Under the pieces are notes generated by a model. It was not told where the DNA came from and ran no database searches. It was given only the letters and a program-made list of their open reading frames with translations. Source: DAIMZM01 sp036733985 (GTDB lineage: Bacteria; Bacillota; Dehalobacteriia; UBA4068). From it: 22,032 nt of DNA. The stretch spans positions 1 through 22,032 of the forward strand of contig DAIMZM010000035.1 in assembly GCA_036733985.1 (NCBI GenBank), read 5' to 3'. Shown here piece after piece: positions 6,898 through 13,737 of this stretch (positions within the stretch are counted from its first letter, which is position 1; each line of letters starts with the position of its first letter). The translations under genes were made by a program, and so were the position numbers.

Positions 6898-7830
6898 ATG
6901 ACCTTATACCCCGGCTCCATTACGGATATTCCAGGGATCAGCGTGGGCTGCAGCCAGGACGACGTTGCCTTGACCGGCTGCACCATGGTGCTGTTCCGGC
7001 AGCAGTTTGTCACCGGCTGCGATGTGCGGGGCGGCGGCCCGGGCACCATCCAGACCGATATCCTCTCGCCCTTTACCGGCGGCGTGGCCGACGGGGTCAT
7101 GCTGGCCGGCGGCAGCGCCTTTGGCCTGGCCGCCGCTGCCGGGGCCATGGCTTTTCTGGAAGAGCAGGGCCGGGGCTTTGATACCGGGCTGAAACGTATC
7201 CCCCTGGTGCCGGGGGCCATCATTTTTGACCTGGGCCTGGGGGATAAAGACGCCTATCCCGACCCGGCCATGGGCTACGCCGCCTGCGCTAACGCCGGGG
7301 ACACGGTGCCCCAGGGCAGCTATGGCGCGGGCACAGGGGCCAGCGTGGGCAAGCTGCTGCTGGGCCGGGGCCTGGAAAGATGCGGCCAGGGCACGGCGGC
7401 CATCCCTTTAGGCCGGGGCCTGATCGTCGCCGCGCTGATGGTGGTGAACGCCTTGGGGGACGTTTATGACGGGGAGCGGATCATCGCCGGGCTCCGGGAT
7501 CAGGAGGGCAGCTATCTGGACAGCCTGAAGCTGATGCTGGGCGGGGAGCAGGCCAATGTTTTCGGCAGTAATACCACCATCGGCCTGGTGGCCACCAATG
7601 CCGCCCTGACCCCTGCCCAGGCGGGGAAAATGGCCATGGTTACCCATGACGGCCTGGCCAGGGCCATCCGTCCCGTGCATACCATGGCCGATGGGGATAC
7701 GGTGTTTGCCGCCGCCACCGCTGAGCTGGAATTGGCCGGGGATTTCAACCGCGTTCTGGCCGCGGCGGCGGAGGCTGCCCGCCGGGCTGTGGTCAACGCG
7801 GCCCTGGCCGCCAAAGCTGAGGCGTCATAG
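6898..7830 (+). CDS. P1 (S58/DmpA-NylC) family self-cleaving peptidase
   Basis: A 310-residue N-terminal-nucleophile hydrolase of the DmpA / beta-peptidyl aminopeptidase / NylC group. These enzymes cleave themselves into two chains and then use the freed Ser or Thr as nucleophile on N-terminal, beta-peptide or amide substrates. Family text is seen at ITDIPGISVGCSQD, GCTMVLF, CDVRGGGPGT (near 40-49), VMLAGGSAFGLAAA and GSYGAGTGASVGK. The self-cleavage region is VFGSNTTIGLVATNA, so cleavage is expected between Asn225 and Thr226 (NylC-like rather than DmpA-like Gly-Ser). ATG 6898 is chosen because AAAGGAAG (6883-6890) sits seven bases before it and the homology begins there; the longer upstream frame overlaps the rsbW-like gene. 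It lies 19 bp after that gene. No signal peptide is seen, so it is probably cytoplasmic. Natural substrate unknown. Confidence 0.9.
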   Translation: MTLYPGSITDIPGISVGCSQDDVALTGCTMVLFRQQFVTGCDVRGGGPGTIQTDILSPFTGGVADGVMLAGGSAFGLAAAAGAMAFLEEQGRGFDTGLKRIPLVPGAIIFDLGLGDKDAYPDPAMGYAACANAGDTVPQGSYGAGTGASVGKLLLGRGLERCGQGTAAIPLGRGLIVAALMVVNALGDVYDGERIIAGLRDQEGSYLDSLKLMLGGEQANVFGSNTTIGLVATNAALTPAQAGKMAMVTHDGLARAIRPVHTMADGDTVFAAATAELELAGDFNRVLAAAAEAARRAVVNAALAAKAEAS

Positions 7831-7857
7831 GCTGAAATTACCAGGAAATTAAGCCGC

Positions 7858-7906
7858 AAAAAGGCCCCCCAGCCCGGGTATCCCGGGAACTTTTAGCCTG
7901 GCCTTT
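7858..7906 (+). terminator. hairpin after the signalling cluster, possible terminator
   Basis: An outer stem AAAGGCC (7860-7866) / GGCCTTT (7900-7906) encloses an inner hairpin CCCGGG-TAT-CCCGGG (7873-7887). The 3' side ends in only three T, so it would be a modest terminator. Its place, 27 bp after the peptidase stop and before the next promoter, fits a boundary between transcription units. Confidence 0.45.
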
Positions 7907-7972
7907 GAGTCATAGATGATTGCAGGCATCAATTGGCCGGGGGTGATTTCAGATAAATATCATATTTGGTTC

Positions 7973-8001
7973 TTGTCAAGATCAGTAAATTGTTGGATAA
8001 T
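7973..8001 (+). promoter_or_regulatory. promoter of the cadherin-like protein gene
   Basis: TTGTCA (7973-7978), a 17-bp spacer and GATAAT (7996-8001), each 5 of 6 to consensus. The predicted start near 8008 gives a leader of about 50 bases carrying AGGAGG (8046-8051) six bases before ATG 8058. Confidence 0.6.
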
Positions 8002-8057
8002 GGTTTAAGTAAAATAAGATGAATATTTCCTTAAGACTAAGGAAGAGGAGGCTTATC

Positions 8058-10208
8058 ATGAAAAAAGTAATGGTTCTGCTGCTCTGCGCGTTGGCAATGG
8101 TCTTTGCCCTGTCCGGCATGGCCTTGGCCAGTGATTATGAGCTGGACGAATTGACCGTGGAGGATACCAGGGACGTTGAGATCGACGGCTACTACCTGTT
8201 TTCCGCCTTTAGCCGTAACGCTACTAAAATCGATATCGCAGCCGCGGTTGACGAGGATACCGAGGACGCGGTGATCAAAATGGAGACTTCCGTGGGCAGC
8301 CTTTCCGAGGTGAAAAACGGCGAAGCCACTTTGACCATGCCCACCGGCAAAGACTGCGCCATCGTCACCATCACGGTGGAAGACGGCGAAGGCGATGAAC
8401 AGGAAACCTATCACCTGGCCCTGATCCGCTCTAAATCCGCTGTGGATCCGGATTCTCAGGCCCTGCTGGAAGGCCTGAGAATCACCACCGCTATCAAAAA
8501 CGGCGATACCTTGCTGAAGGCCGCCGATTTTGATCCCGGCAAAACCGAGTATGAGATCTATGTGGATGAGGATAACGAGTACGAGGACGTTTATTTGTGG
8601 CTGACCCCCTTTGGCGACGAGGTGGACATTTATGTGGATGGCGAAAGGGTTAAGTCTTCCAAATATAGCGGCTATGAAATCGAGCTGAATTATGAAGGCA
8701 AAGAACAGGAAGTGGAAATCGAAGTCGTCTATGACGAGGACGAGGATCTCAGCACCACCTATACCATTACCTTCACTTATGAAGAAACCGTGAAAACCAA
8801 CGCTTCCCTGGATGACTTGCTGGTCAGCCGGAAGGCCGCTGATACCGAAAGCAAACTCTACGGGGTGTACCCCAAATTCGACGGCAAGCAGCTGGACTAT
8901 TACGCTTTCCTGCCGGAAGGCGATGATTCCGCCTATGTGCTGCTGGCCCCGGAAGATGAGGATTATTACATCGAATACGATAATATCGAGCTCCTGGATG
9001 AAACCGGCGATTACTATTATACTAAGCTCACCGGCATCAAGAACGGCGCCAGCTACGACTTTAAGGTCTATGATGACGACGACGAACTGCTGGACACCTA
9101 TACCGTGACCTTCTATCTGGGCGACGATGGCGACAATGACGAAGCGGAGCTGGGGGATCTCTCCCTGCGTTACAAAACCGGCGCCAACAGCTATGACAAA
9201 GTCAGCCTGGATAAGAAGTTCGACGCGGGCGCCAAGTCCTATTCCGCGTCGGTGACTGCCAATTCCTACGGCAAGATCCGGGTTTATGCCGAAGCTGACG
9301 ATAAGGACGCTTATGTGCTGGTCAACGGCAAACTGGCCAACGAAGACGGTTATGTTGACCTGGACGTGACCAAGGGCAAGAATACCGTGACCGTGCTGGT
9401 GATCGCGGAAAACTGCGATGACAGCGAGACTTATACCTTGACCGTGAATTACGGCTCCGCCCCGGTGGCCACCACCGCCCTTGCCGCTTTGGAAGTGCGC
9501 AACAGCCTGGGCGCTGTTTTGAACCTGAGCCCGGCCTTTTCCGCCGAGGGTAAGGCTTATACCGCCAGTGTGGACAATACGGTTTCCGCTCTGTCCCTGA
9601 AAGCCACCGCCGGTTCTGAGGGGGCCAATATCTATTACGGCTCCACCAAGCTGGAAAGCGGCGTTTACAGCAGCTATATCTCCCTCTCCGAGGGCATCAA
9701 TAACCTGACCCTGACCGTTTCCGGCGAGGGCGCTTCCTCCACCGTCTATTACCTGACCATTTACCGCCAGCCAGCCCGGATCAAAGCGGTTGTCAGCAGC
9801 CAGGGCCTGACGGTGAACGGCCAGAGCAAGAAGCTCTACGCCTATAATATCAATGGCAACAACTTTATTAAGCTCCGGGATCTGGCTTCCGCCCTCAACG
9901 GCACGGCCAAACAGTTTGCCGTGGAATTCAGCCAGGGCAGCAATGCCGTTTACCTCACCAGCAACAGCCCTTATGTCAGCAATGGCCAGGAAAACGTTAA
10001 GCTGGGCCAGCCGGGAAGGGCCGTTGCCACCAGCCAATTGGTTTATAAGGACAGTGTGGGCGTCAATCCCATGGCCTACAACATCGACGGCAACAACTAT
10101 GTGATGCTGCGGGATATCGGCCTGCTCTTCAATTTCGGCGTCAGCTACAACAGCAGCACCGGCACGATCGCCATTGATACCGCTTCTTCTTACAGCCCCT
10201 TGAGCTAA
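8058..10208 (+). CDS. secreted acidic protein with five cadherin-like repeats and a copper-amine-oxidase-like C-terminal region
   Basis: A 716-residue exported protein. Residues 1-24 are a signal peptide (Lys-Lys start, long Leu/Val/Ala core, cleavage expected after ALA). Five beta-sandwich repeats follow, each opening with a leucine-rich start such as LLEGLRI, ASLDDLLV, AELGDLSL or ALAALEV and closing with YTLTVNY-like strands. They cover about 27-134, 135-247, 249-360, 362-470 and 472-573. This is the cadherin-like beta-sandwich pattern of bacterial surface proteins. The C-terminal 140 residues (576-716) resemble the stalk-type copper amine oxidase N-terminal domain, with two NGNNFIKLRDLA / DGNNYVMLRDIG units. 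Asp/Glu-rich runs (DDDDE, EDEDYY) suggest a strongly acidic, perhaps Ca-binding surface. No LPxTG motif or S-layer repeat is seen. ATG 8058 is set by AGGAGG six bases away and by the signal peptide. A DUF4340 gene follows 10 bp later. Function probably structural or adhesive (inferred). Confidence 0.85.
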   Translation: MKKVMVLLLCALAMVFALSGMALASDYELDELTVEDTRDVEIDGYYLFSAFSRNATKIDIAAAVDEDTEDAVIKMETSVGSLSEVKNGEATLTMPTGKDCAIVTITVEDGEGDEQETYHLALIRSKSAVDPDSQALLEGLRITTAIKNGDTLLKAADFDPGKTEYEIYVDEDNEYEDVYLWLTPFGDEVDIYVDGERVKSSKYSGYEIELNYEGKEQEVEIEVVYDEDEDLSTTYTITFTYEETVKTNASLDDLLVSRKAADTESKLYGVYPKFDGKQLDYYAFLPEGDDSAYVLLAPEDEDYYIEYDNIELLDETGDYYYTKLTGIKNGASYDFKVYDDDDELLDTYTVTFYLGDDGDNDEAELGDLSLRYKTGANSYDKVSLDKKFDAGAKSYSASVTANSYGKIRVYAEADDKDAYVLVNGKLANEDGYVDLDVTKGKNTVTVLVIAENCDDSETYTLTVNYGSAPVATTALAALEVRNSLGAVLNLSPAFSAEGKAYTASVDNTVSALSLKATAGSEGANIYYGSTKLESGVYSSYISLSEGINNLTLTVSGEGASSTVYYLTIYRQPARIKAVVSSQGLTVNGQSKKLYAYNINGNNFIKLRDLASALNGTAKQFAVEFSQGSNAVYLTSNSPYVSNGQENVKLGQPGRAVATSQLVYKDSVGVNPMAYNIDGNNYVMLRDIGLLFNFGVSYNSSTGTIAIDTASSYSPLS

Positions 10209-10218
10209 GGAAAACCCT

Positions 10219-11646
10219 ATGAAAAACAGGGACAAACACAGCCTGGGTAAAAAAACGCTGATCTTCCTGGTTTCCCTGATCCTGATCTGGTCGGCTTATC
10301 TGCTCATTTCCGGTTTGGGGAAACAGGATGAACCCCGGCAGGAAGTGGATACCGCTTTGACCGTGGCCAGGATCGCCGCTGAGAACGTAACGGCCTTGCA
10401 TTGGGTTTATCAGGGCGAGGACGTGGCTTTGCGCAATCATGACGGCCAATGGGAAGCGGAGAACGACGCCAATTTCCCTCTGGACCAGAACTATCCCCGG
10501 GCCATGCTGGAAGCGATCAGCGTTATCCAGGCCCGGGAGGCGCTGGACAGCGACGCGCTGGCGGAATACGGGCTGGACGCCCCTGTGCTCAGTATTGAAA
10601 TCCTCCAAGCCAACGGGTCCACGGATACCCTGGACCTGAGCCCGGCCGGAGAAGGCAGCGGCAGCTGTTATTTACGCTACAACGATTCCAATAAGGTCTA
10701 CCTGACGGACGACGCCCTGTTCACGGCTTTTAGCCAGGGGCTCTATGATATGGTGATCCGCCCCGAGCCGCCGGTTTATACGGAGCTGAAATCCATGCGG
10801 GTAAACGCGGGCCAGCAGCAGCTTAATCTGGTGCGCAGCAATACCGGGGCTACCCGTACCTATAGCGGTCAGTTCCACTGGTTTATCCAGAATCAGGACG
10901 GCACCTTCTCCGCGGTTGATAATGAATTGGCGGAAACGCTGATCAGCTCGGTGTTGGACAACAGCCGGCTGCGCTGCGTGGATTACCAGGCCGCCGGCGC
11001 TGAGCTGGATGCTTATGGACTGAACGCCCCGGCGATCTCAATCGTGATTGCCTATGCCGGCGAGCCGCTGCCGGAAACTGAAGCGGAAAGCGATGACAAT
11101 GGCAACGGCAATGAATTGTTCCAGTATGTGCTGGATTTGGGTTCTGTGGCGGAAGACGCTTATTATGCCCGGATCGACGGTTTGGACATGGTGTTTGCCC
11201 TGCCTGTGGAATTTGTGCAATCCCTGCTGGATACCACCGCGGATAGCCTGAAAATCGACGATGTGCTGCTGATGGATTGGGATACTGTGACCAAGATGGA
11301 TGTGGCCATGTATGGCGCCGGCCATACCCTGGTCTTTAACCGGGCAGAAGACGGTACCGCCTATACCCTGGACGGACAGGCCGCGGACAGCGCCAAGGTA
11401 GAAGCTTTTCTGGCTGCCCTGGATGCTTTGACCTCGGTAGGCCGGGCCACGGGGACCACCACCAGCGGCCAGGAAATCGGCATTGTTTTCTACCGGGACA
11501 CGGATATTTTCAGCCAGATGAGCTTCTCCCTGACCCCTTATGATGACGCCAGCTCGGTGCTGGTCTTTAATGGGCAAAGCGATTTGCTTGTGGATAAGCA
11601 GGGGATAGAGAAAGCCAAGCAAGCCTTTAGCGCTTTGCTGCCTTAG
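10219..11646 (+). CDS. membrane-anchored DUF4340 protein
   Basis: A 475-residue protein with a basic cytoplasmic tip (MKNRDKHSLGKK), one transmembrane helix (about 12-33) and a large external part. The external part has the repeated DUF4340 pattern: VTALHWVYQGEDVALRNHDG, then W-E near residue 76, DALAEYGLDAPVLSIEI and later a matching LDAYGLNAPAISIVI, that is, two YGL-x-A-P units. DUF4340 proteins are often found next to Gld-type ABC transporters of the cell envelope (recalled), but no such transporter is here. The start follows AAGGA (10207-10211) by seven bases and lies 10 bp after the cadherin-like gene, so the two form an operon closed by a strong terminator. A joint role at the cell surface is inferred from this pairing. 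Confidence 0.82.
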   Translation: MKNRDKHSLGKKTLIFLVSLILIWSAYLLISGLGKQDEPRQEVDTALTVARIAAENVTALHWVYQGEDVALRNHDGQWEAENDANFPLDQNYPRAMLEAISVIQAREALDSDALAEYGLDAPVLSIEILQANGSTDTLDLSPAGEGSGSCYLRYNDSNKVYLTDDALFTAFSQGLYDMVIRPEPPVYTELKSMRVNAGQQQLNLVRSNTGATRTYSGQFHWFIQNQDGTFSAVDNELAETLISSVLDNSRLRCVDYQAAGAELDAYGLNAPAISIVIAYAGEPLPETEAESDDNGNGNELFQYVLDLGSVAEDAYYARIDGLDMVFALPVEFVQSLLDTTADSLKIDDVLLMDWDTVTKMDVAMYGAGHTLVFNRAEDGTAYTLDGQAADSAKVEAFLAALDALTSVGRATGTTTSGQEIGIVFYRDTDIFSQMSFSLTPYDDASSVLVFNGQSDLLVDKQGIEKAKQAFSALLP

Positions 11647-11669
11647 TCCCCCAAACCTGTTAGCCTAAT

Positions 11670-11717
11670 AAAAGAGCTGATGTTCTCTGGATTCGCTTCG
11701 AGAACATCAGCTCTTTT
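11670..11717. terminator. strong bidirectional intrinsic terminator
   Basis: AAAAGAGCTGATGTTCTC (11670-11687) and its exact complement (11700-11717) form an 18-bp perfect stem with a 12-base loop. On the plus strand it ends in TTTTT, on the minus strand in TTTT. It lies between the convergent DUF4340 and IclR genes and can serve both. Confidence 0.93.
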
Positions 11718-11747
11718 TATCGTTCAGCGGCAGGATCCGGCTGCCTT

Positions 11748-12563
11748 TCAGCCGTTATCGCTGTAGCCTGGCCAGCCCAGGCGCTGGGAAAACAGCTTGG
11801 CCTTTTCCAGCAGCACCGGCAGATTGGCTGAGATATGGGCGTCCGTCATCCGCACGGTGGGGCCGCTGACGCTCATGGCAGCCACAATCCGGCCCCGGTA
11901 ATCATAAATCGGCGCGGCCACACAGCGTACGCCCACTTCGTTCTCCTCATTATCGGCGGAATAGCCCAGCTTAGTGATGCGCTCCAATTCATTCTCCAGG
12001 GCCTGCCGATTGGTGATGGTGTTCGCGGTCATGCGCAGCAAACCCTTTTCCCGCACATAACGGTCCAGCTGCTTATCGCTGAAACCGCTGAGCAGCAGCT
12101 TGCCCACGCCGGTGCAGTGCATGGAAGCCATATGCCCCACATGATGCATGCTGGACAGGGTCTTTTTTTTCCCCGGCACCACTTCCACATACATAACGCT
12201 CATATTGTTTTCCGTGCAGAGATTGGTGCATTCGCCGAAGCTCTCAGCCACCTGGCGCATGAAAGGGCGGCCGATCTGCAGCATGGTCTCGTTCCGCTGG
12301 ATGCTGTCGGCAATGCCGCACAGCTTAAAAGTGAGGAAATAGCGGCCGTCGTCGTCATTCTGGGCCACGTAGCCCCGGTTTTGCAGCGTGGAAAGAAAGC
12401 GGTGCACGGTACTGGGCGGCATTTCCAGGATATTGGCCAGCTCATGCAAGCGGGCGGGCTGCTCCAGGGTAGACATGATCTCGATCAGCGACAGCAGCTT
12501 GGCTGAGCTGAAATTGGCCCTGGTGGGCTGTAGTCCCTTATTTTCATTGGATGTGGTCGTCAT
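11748..12563 (-). CDS. IclR-family transcriptional regulator
   Basis: A 271-residue regulator. The N-terminal winged helix-turn-helix (about 17-80) reads LHELANILEMPPSTVHRFLSTLQNRGYV, followed by a typical IclR effector domain (about 95-262) with MSVMYVEVVPG, MHCTGVGKLLLSG, NEVGVRCVAAPIYDYRG and AAMSVSGPT. IclR proteins are dimers that bind small acids or sugars and control catabolic genes. The gene lies 90 bp downstream of a DapA/HOGA-type aldolase gene on the same strand, which is the natural target and source of its ligand, but this is inferred. Before ATG 12563 only a weak AAGAGA is seen, so translation may depend on the upstream gene. A 6-bp hairpin (12613-12628) in the gap could tune read-through. 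Confidence 0.93.
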   Translation of the reverse strand: MTTTSNENKGLQPTRANFSSAKLLSLIEIMSTLEQPARLHELANILEMPPSTVHRFLSTLQNRGYVAQNDDDGRYFLTFKLCGIADSIQRNETMLQIGRPFMRQVAESFGECTNLCTENNMSVMYVEVVPGKKKTLSSMHHVGHMASMHCTGVGKLLLSGFSDKQLDRYVREKGLLRMTANTITNRQALENELERITKLGYSADNEENEVGVRCVAAPIYDYRGRIVAAMSVSGPTVRMTDAHISANLPVLLEKAKLFSQRLGWPGYSDNG

Positions 12564-12612
12564 AATGGTCTCTTAATTGATGATCCGGTCTAAGCATCAT
12601 AGTTCAGAAGAC

Positions 12613-12628
12613 GCAGCCTTGCGGCTGC
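12613..12628. other. small hairpin between the aldolase and iclR-type genes
   Basis: GCAGCC (12613-12618) and GGCTGC (12623-12628) flank a TTGC loop. On the minus strand the following bases are only mildly T-rich (GTCTTCT), so it is a weak terminator or attenuator candidate. Confidence 0.3.
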
Positions 12629-12653
12629 CGGGTGGTCGTCAAAGCGGCTGACG

Positions 12654-13580
12654 TCAAGGTTGGCACTCATATTGGGCCAGTTCTTCCCGGGCCGCGGCGA
12701 AGATTTTCTCCACCTGGCTCCGGGCAGCCCCATCCAGCGGCTGCAGAGGGCAGCGTACCTGGCCGCCCTGATAACCCGCCAAACCGCAGGCATGTTTCAG
12801 TCCGGCAATGCCATAAGTGGCGGTGACGGCAGTGTTTAAGGGCAGCAGCGCGCTGTAAATACCCTGGGCCCGCTGGAAATCCCCGGCTTCATAGGCCTTC
12901 TGTACTGCCACACAGGCATTGGGCGCGCAGTTGGCCGCGGCATGGATACCGGCTTCAATACCCAAGGCCAGGGCCGGATACCAGGCGGAAACCGTGCCCA
13001 CCAGCAGGCTGAAACGCTGTCCCAGGCTGGCCCGCTGGAAAGCGGCTAATTGGGGAACGTCGCCGGCGCTATCCTTCATGCCGATAATATTCTCATGGCA
13101 GGAGAGGGCGGCCACGGCGTCGGCTTTGATATTAACATGGGTAAATTTGGGCACATTATAGATAAGGATGGGGATTTTACTGCCTTCCGCCACCCGGGTG
13201 AAAAAATCGATCAGCGCGCCGCTGGTCATGGCCGCCCCATAATAGCTGGGCGTCAGCACCAGGGCGCTGGCGGCGCCCGCCTCGGCGCATTTATTGGTCA
13301 AGGCAATGGTGGCCTGGGGTTCTTCCATACCGGTGCCGGCTGTCAGCATCCGTCCAGGGGCGGCATGTTCCGCGGCCAGGGCCACCAGGCGCAGCTTTTC
13401 TTCCTCGCTTAAATAAGCGGTTTCGCTGTTGGAGCCGTTCACCAAATAGCCGCTGAGGCCGGTTTGATTCCAGGCCTTAATATTGGCAATAAAAGCGCTA
13501 TAGTCTACCTGGCCGTTTGCTTTAAAAGGGGTAATCGTCGGCGGCATGACGCCATGAAAAATCATTTTTGCCATTTCCAT
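12654..13580 (-). CDS. DapA-superfamily lyase, closest to 4-hydroxy-2-oxoglutarate aldolase type
   Basis: A 308-residue TIM-barrel class I aldolase. The Schiff-base lysine is K169 in IIGMKDSAGD and the partner tyrosine is Y141 in ILIYNVP. The substrate loop is GSNSE (49-53) instead of the GTTGE of true dihydrodipicolinate synthases. Together with LTPSYY and the C-terminal GIAGLKHACGLAGYQGG, this recalls human HOGA1, so cleavage of a 4-hydroxy-2-oxo acid or related sugar acid to pyruvate plus an aldehyde is more likely than lysine synthesis. Two ATGs are possible: 13580 after AAGGAAG (nine bases) and 13574 after AAGGG (eight bases); the first is used. It has an excellent own promoter and is followed by an IclR regulator. 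No lysine-pathway gene is nearby, which supports a catabolic role. The exact substrate is not determinable here. Confidence 0.85.
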   Translation of the reverse strand: MEMAKMIFHGVMPPTITPFKANGQVDYSAFIANIKAWNQTGLSGYLVNGSNSETAYLSEEEKLRLVALAAEHAAPGRMLTAGTGMEEPQATIALTNKCAEAGAASALVLTPSYYGAAMTSGALIDFFTRVAEGSKIPILIYNVPKFTHVNIKADAVAALSCHENIIGMKDSAGDVPQLAAFQRASLGQRFSLLVGTVSAWYPALALGIEAGIHAAANCAPNACVAVQKAYEAGDFQRAQGIYSALLPLNTAVTATYGIAGLKHACGLAGYQGGQVRCPLQPLDGAARSQVEKIFAAAREELAQYECQP

Positions 13581-13606
13581 TTCCCTTTTCTTCCTTTTAT
13601 GATATG

Positions 13607-13635
13607 ATTATAATTAGTCCCGTCCGGTAAGTCAA
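13607..13635 (-). promoter_or_regulatory. promoter of the aldolase-iclR unit
   Basis: On the minus strand TTGACT (13635-13630), exactly 17 bp, then a perfect TATAAT (13612-13607). The RNA would start near 13600, leaving about 20 bases that hold the ribosome site. Confidence 0.8.
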
Positions 13636-13643
13636 CATTACGC

Positions 13644-13674
13644 AGTATTTAAAAGCTTATTTTAGTATTTAAAA
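13644..13674. promoter_or_regulatory. direct repeat in the divergent control region, candidate operator
   Basis: AGTATTTAAAA occurs at 13644-13654 and again at 13664-13674, spaced 20 bp start to start, about two helix turns. The pair lies just upstream of the -35 of the minus-strand aldolase promoter and before the plus-strand LigB/AMMECR1 gene. An IclR or other regulator could bind here; no direct evidence names the protein. Confidence 0.4.
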
Positions 13675-13737
13675 AATAATGCGAAAATTTATGCAATTCT
13701 ACAATTTTGTAAAAAACCACAATAAGGGGGAGATTGG

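Noticed and set aside
7858..8057. Riboswitch before the cadherin-like gene
   Set aside because: The hairpin lies upstream of the likely promoter (7973-8001), so it is not in that gene's leader and no known aptamer pattern was recognised.
8037..10235. 732-codon open frame on the minus strand, antisense to the cadherin-like gene
   Set aside because: The plus strand has a promoter, ribosome site, signal peptide and recognisable repeats. The antisense frame stays open because the sense codon bias rarely produces stops in that register; its translation is low-complexity and unlike any family.
11835..12506. 223-codon plus-strand frame opposite the IclR gene
   Set aside because: Shadow frame; the minus strand encodes an unmistakable IclR protein.
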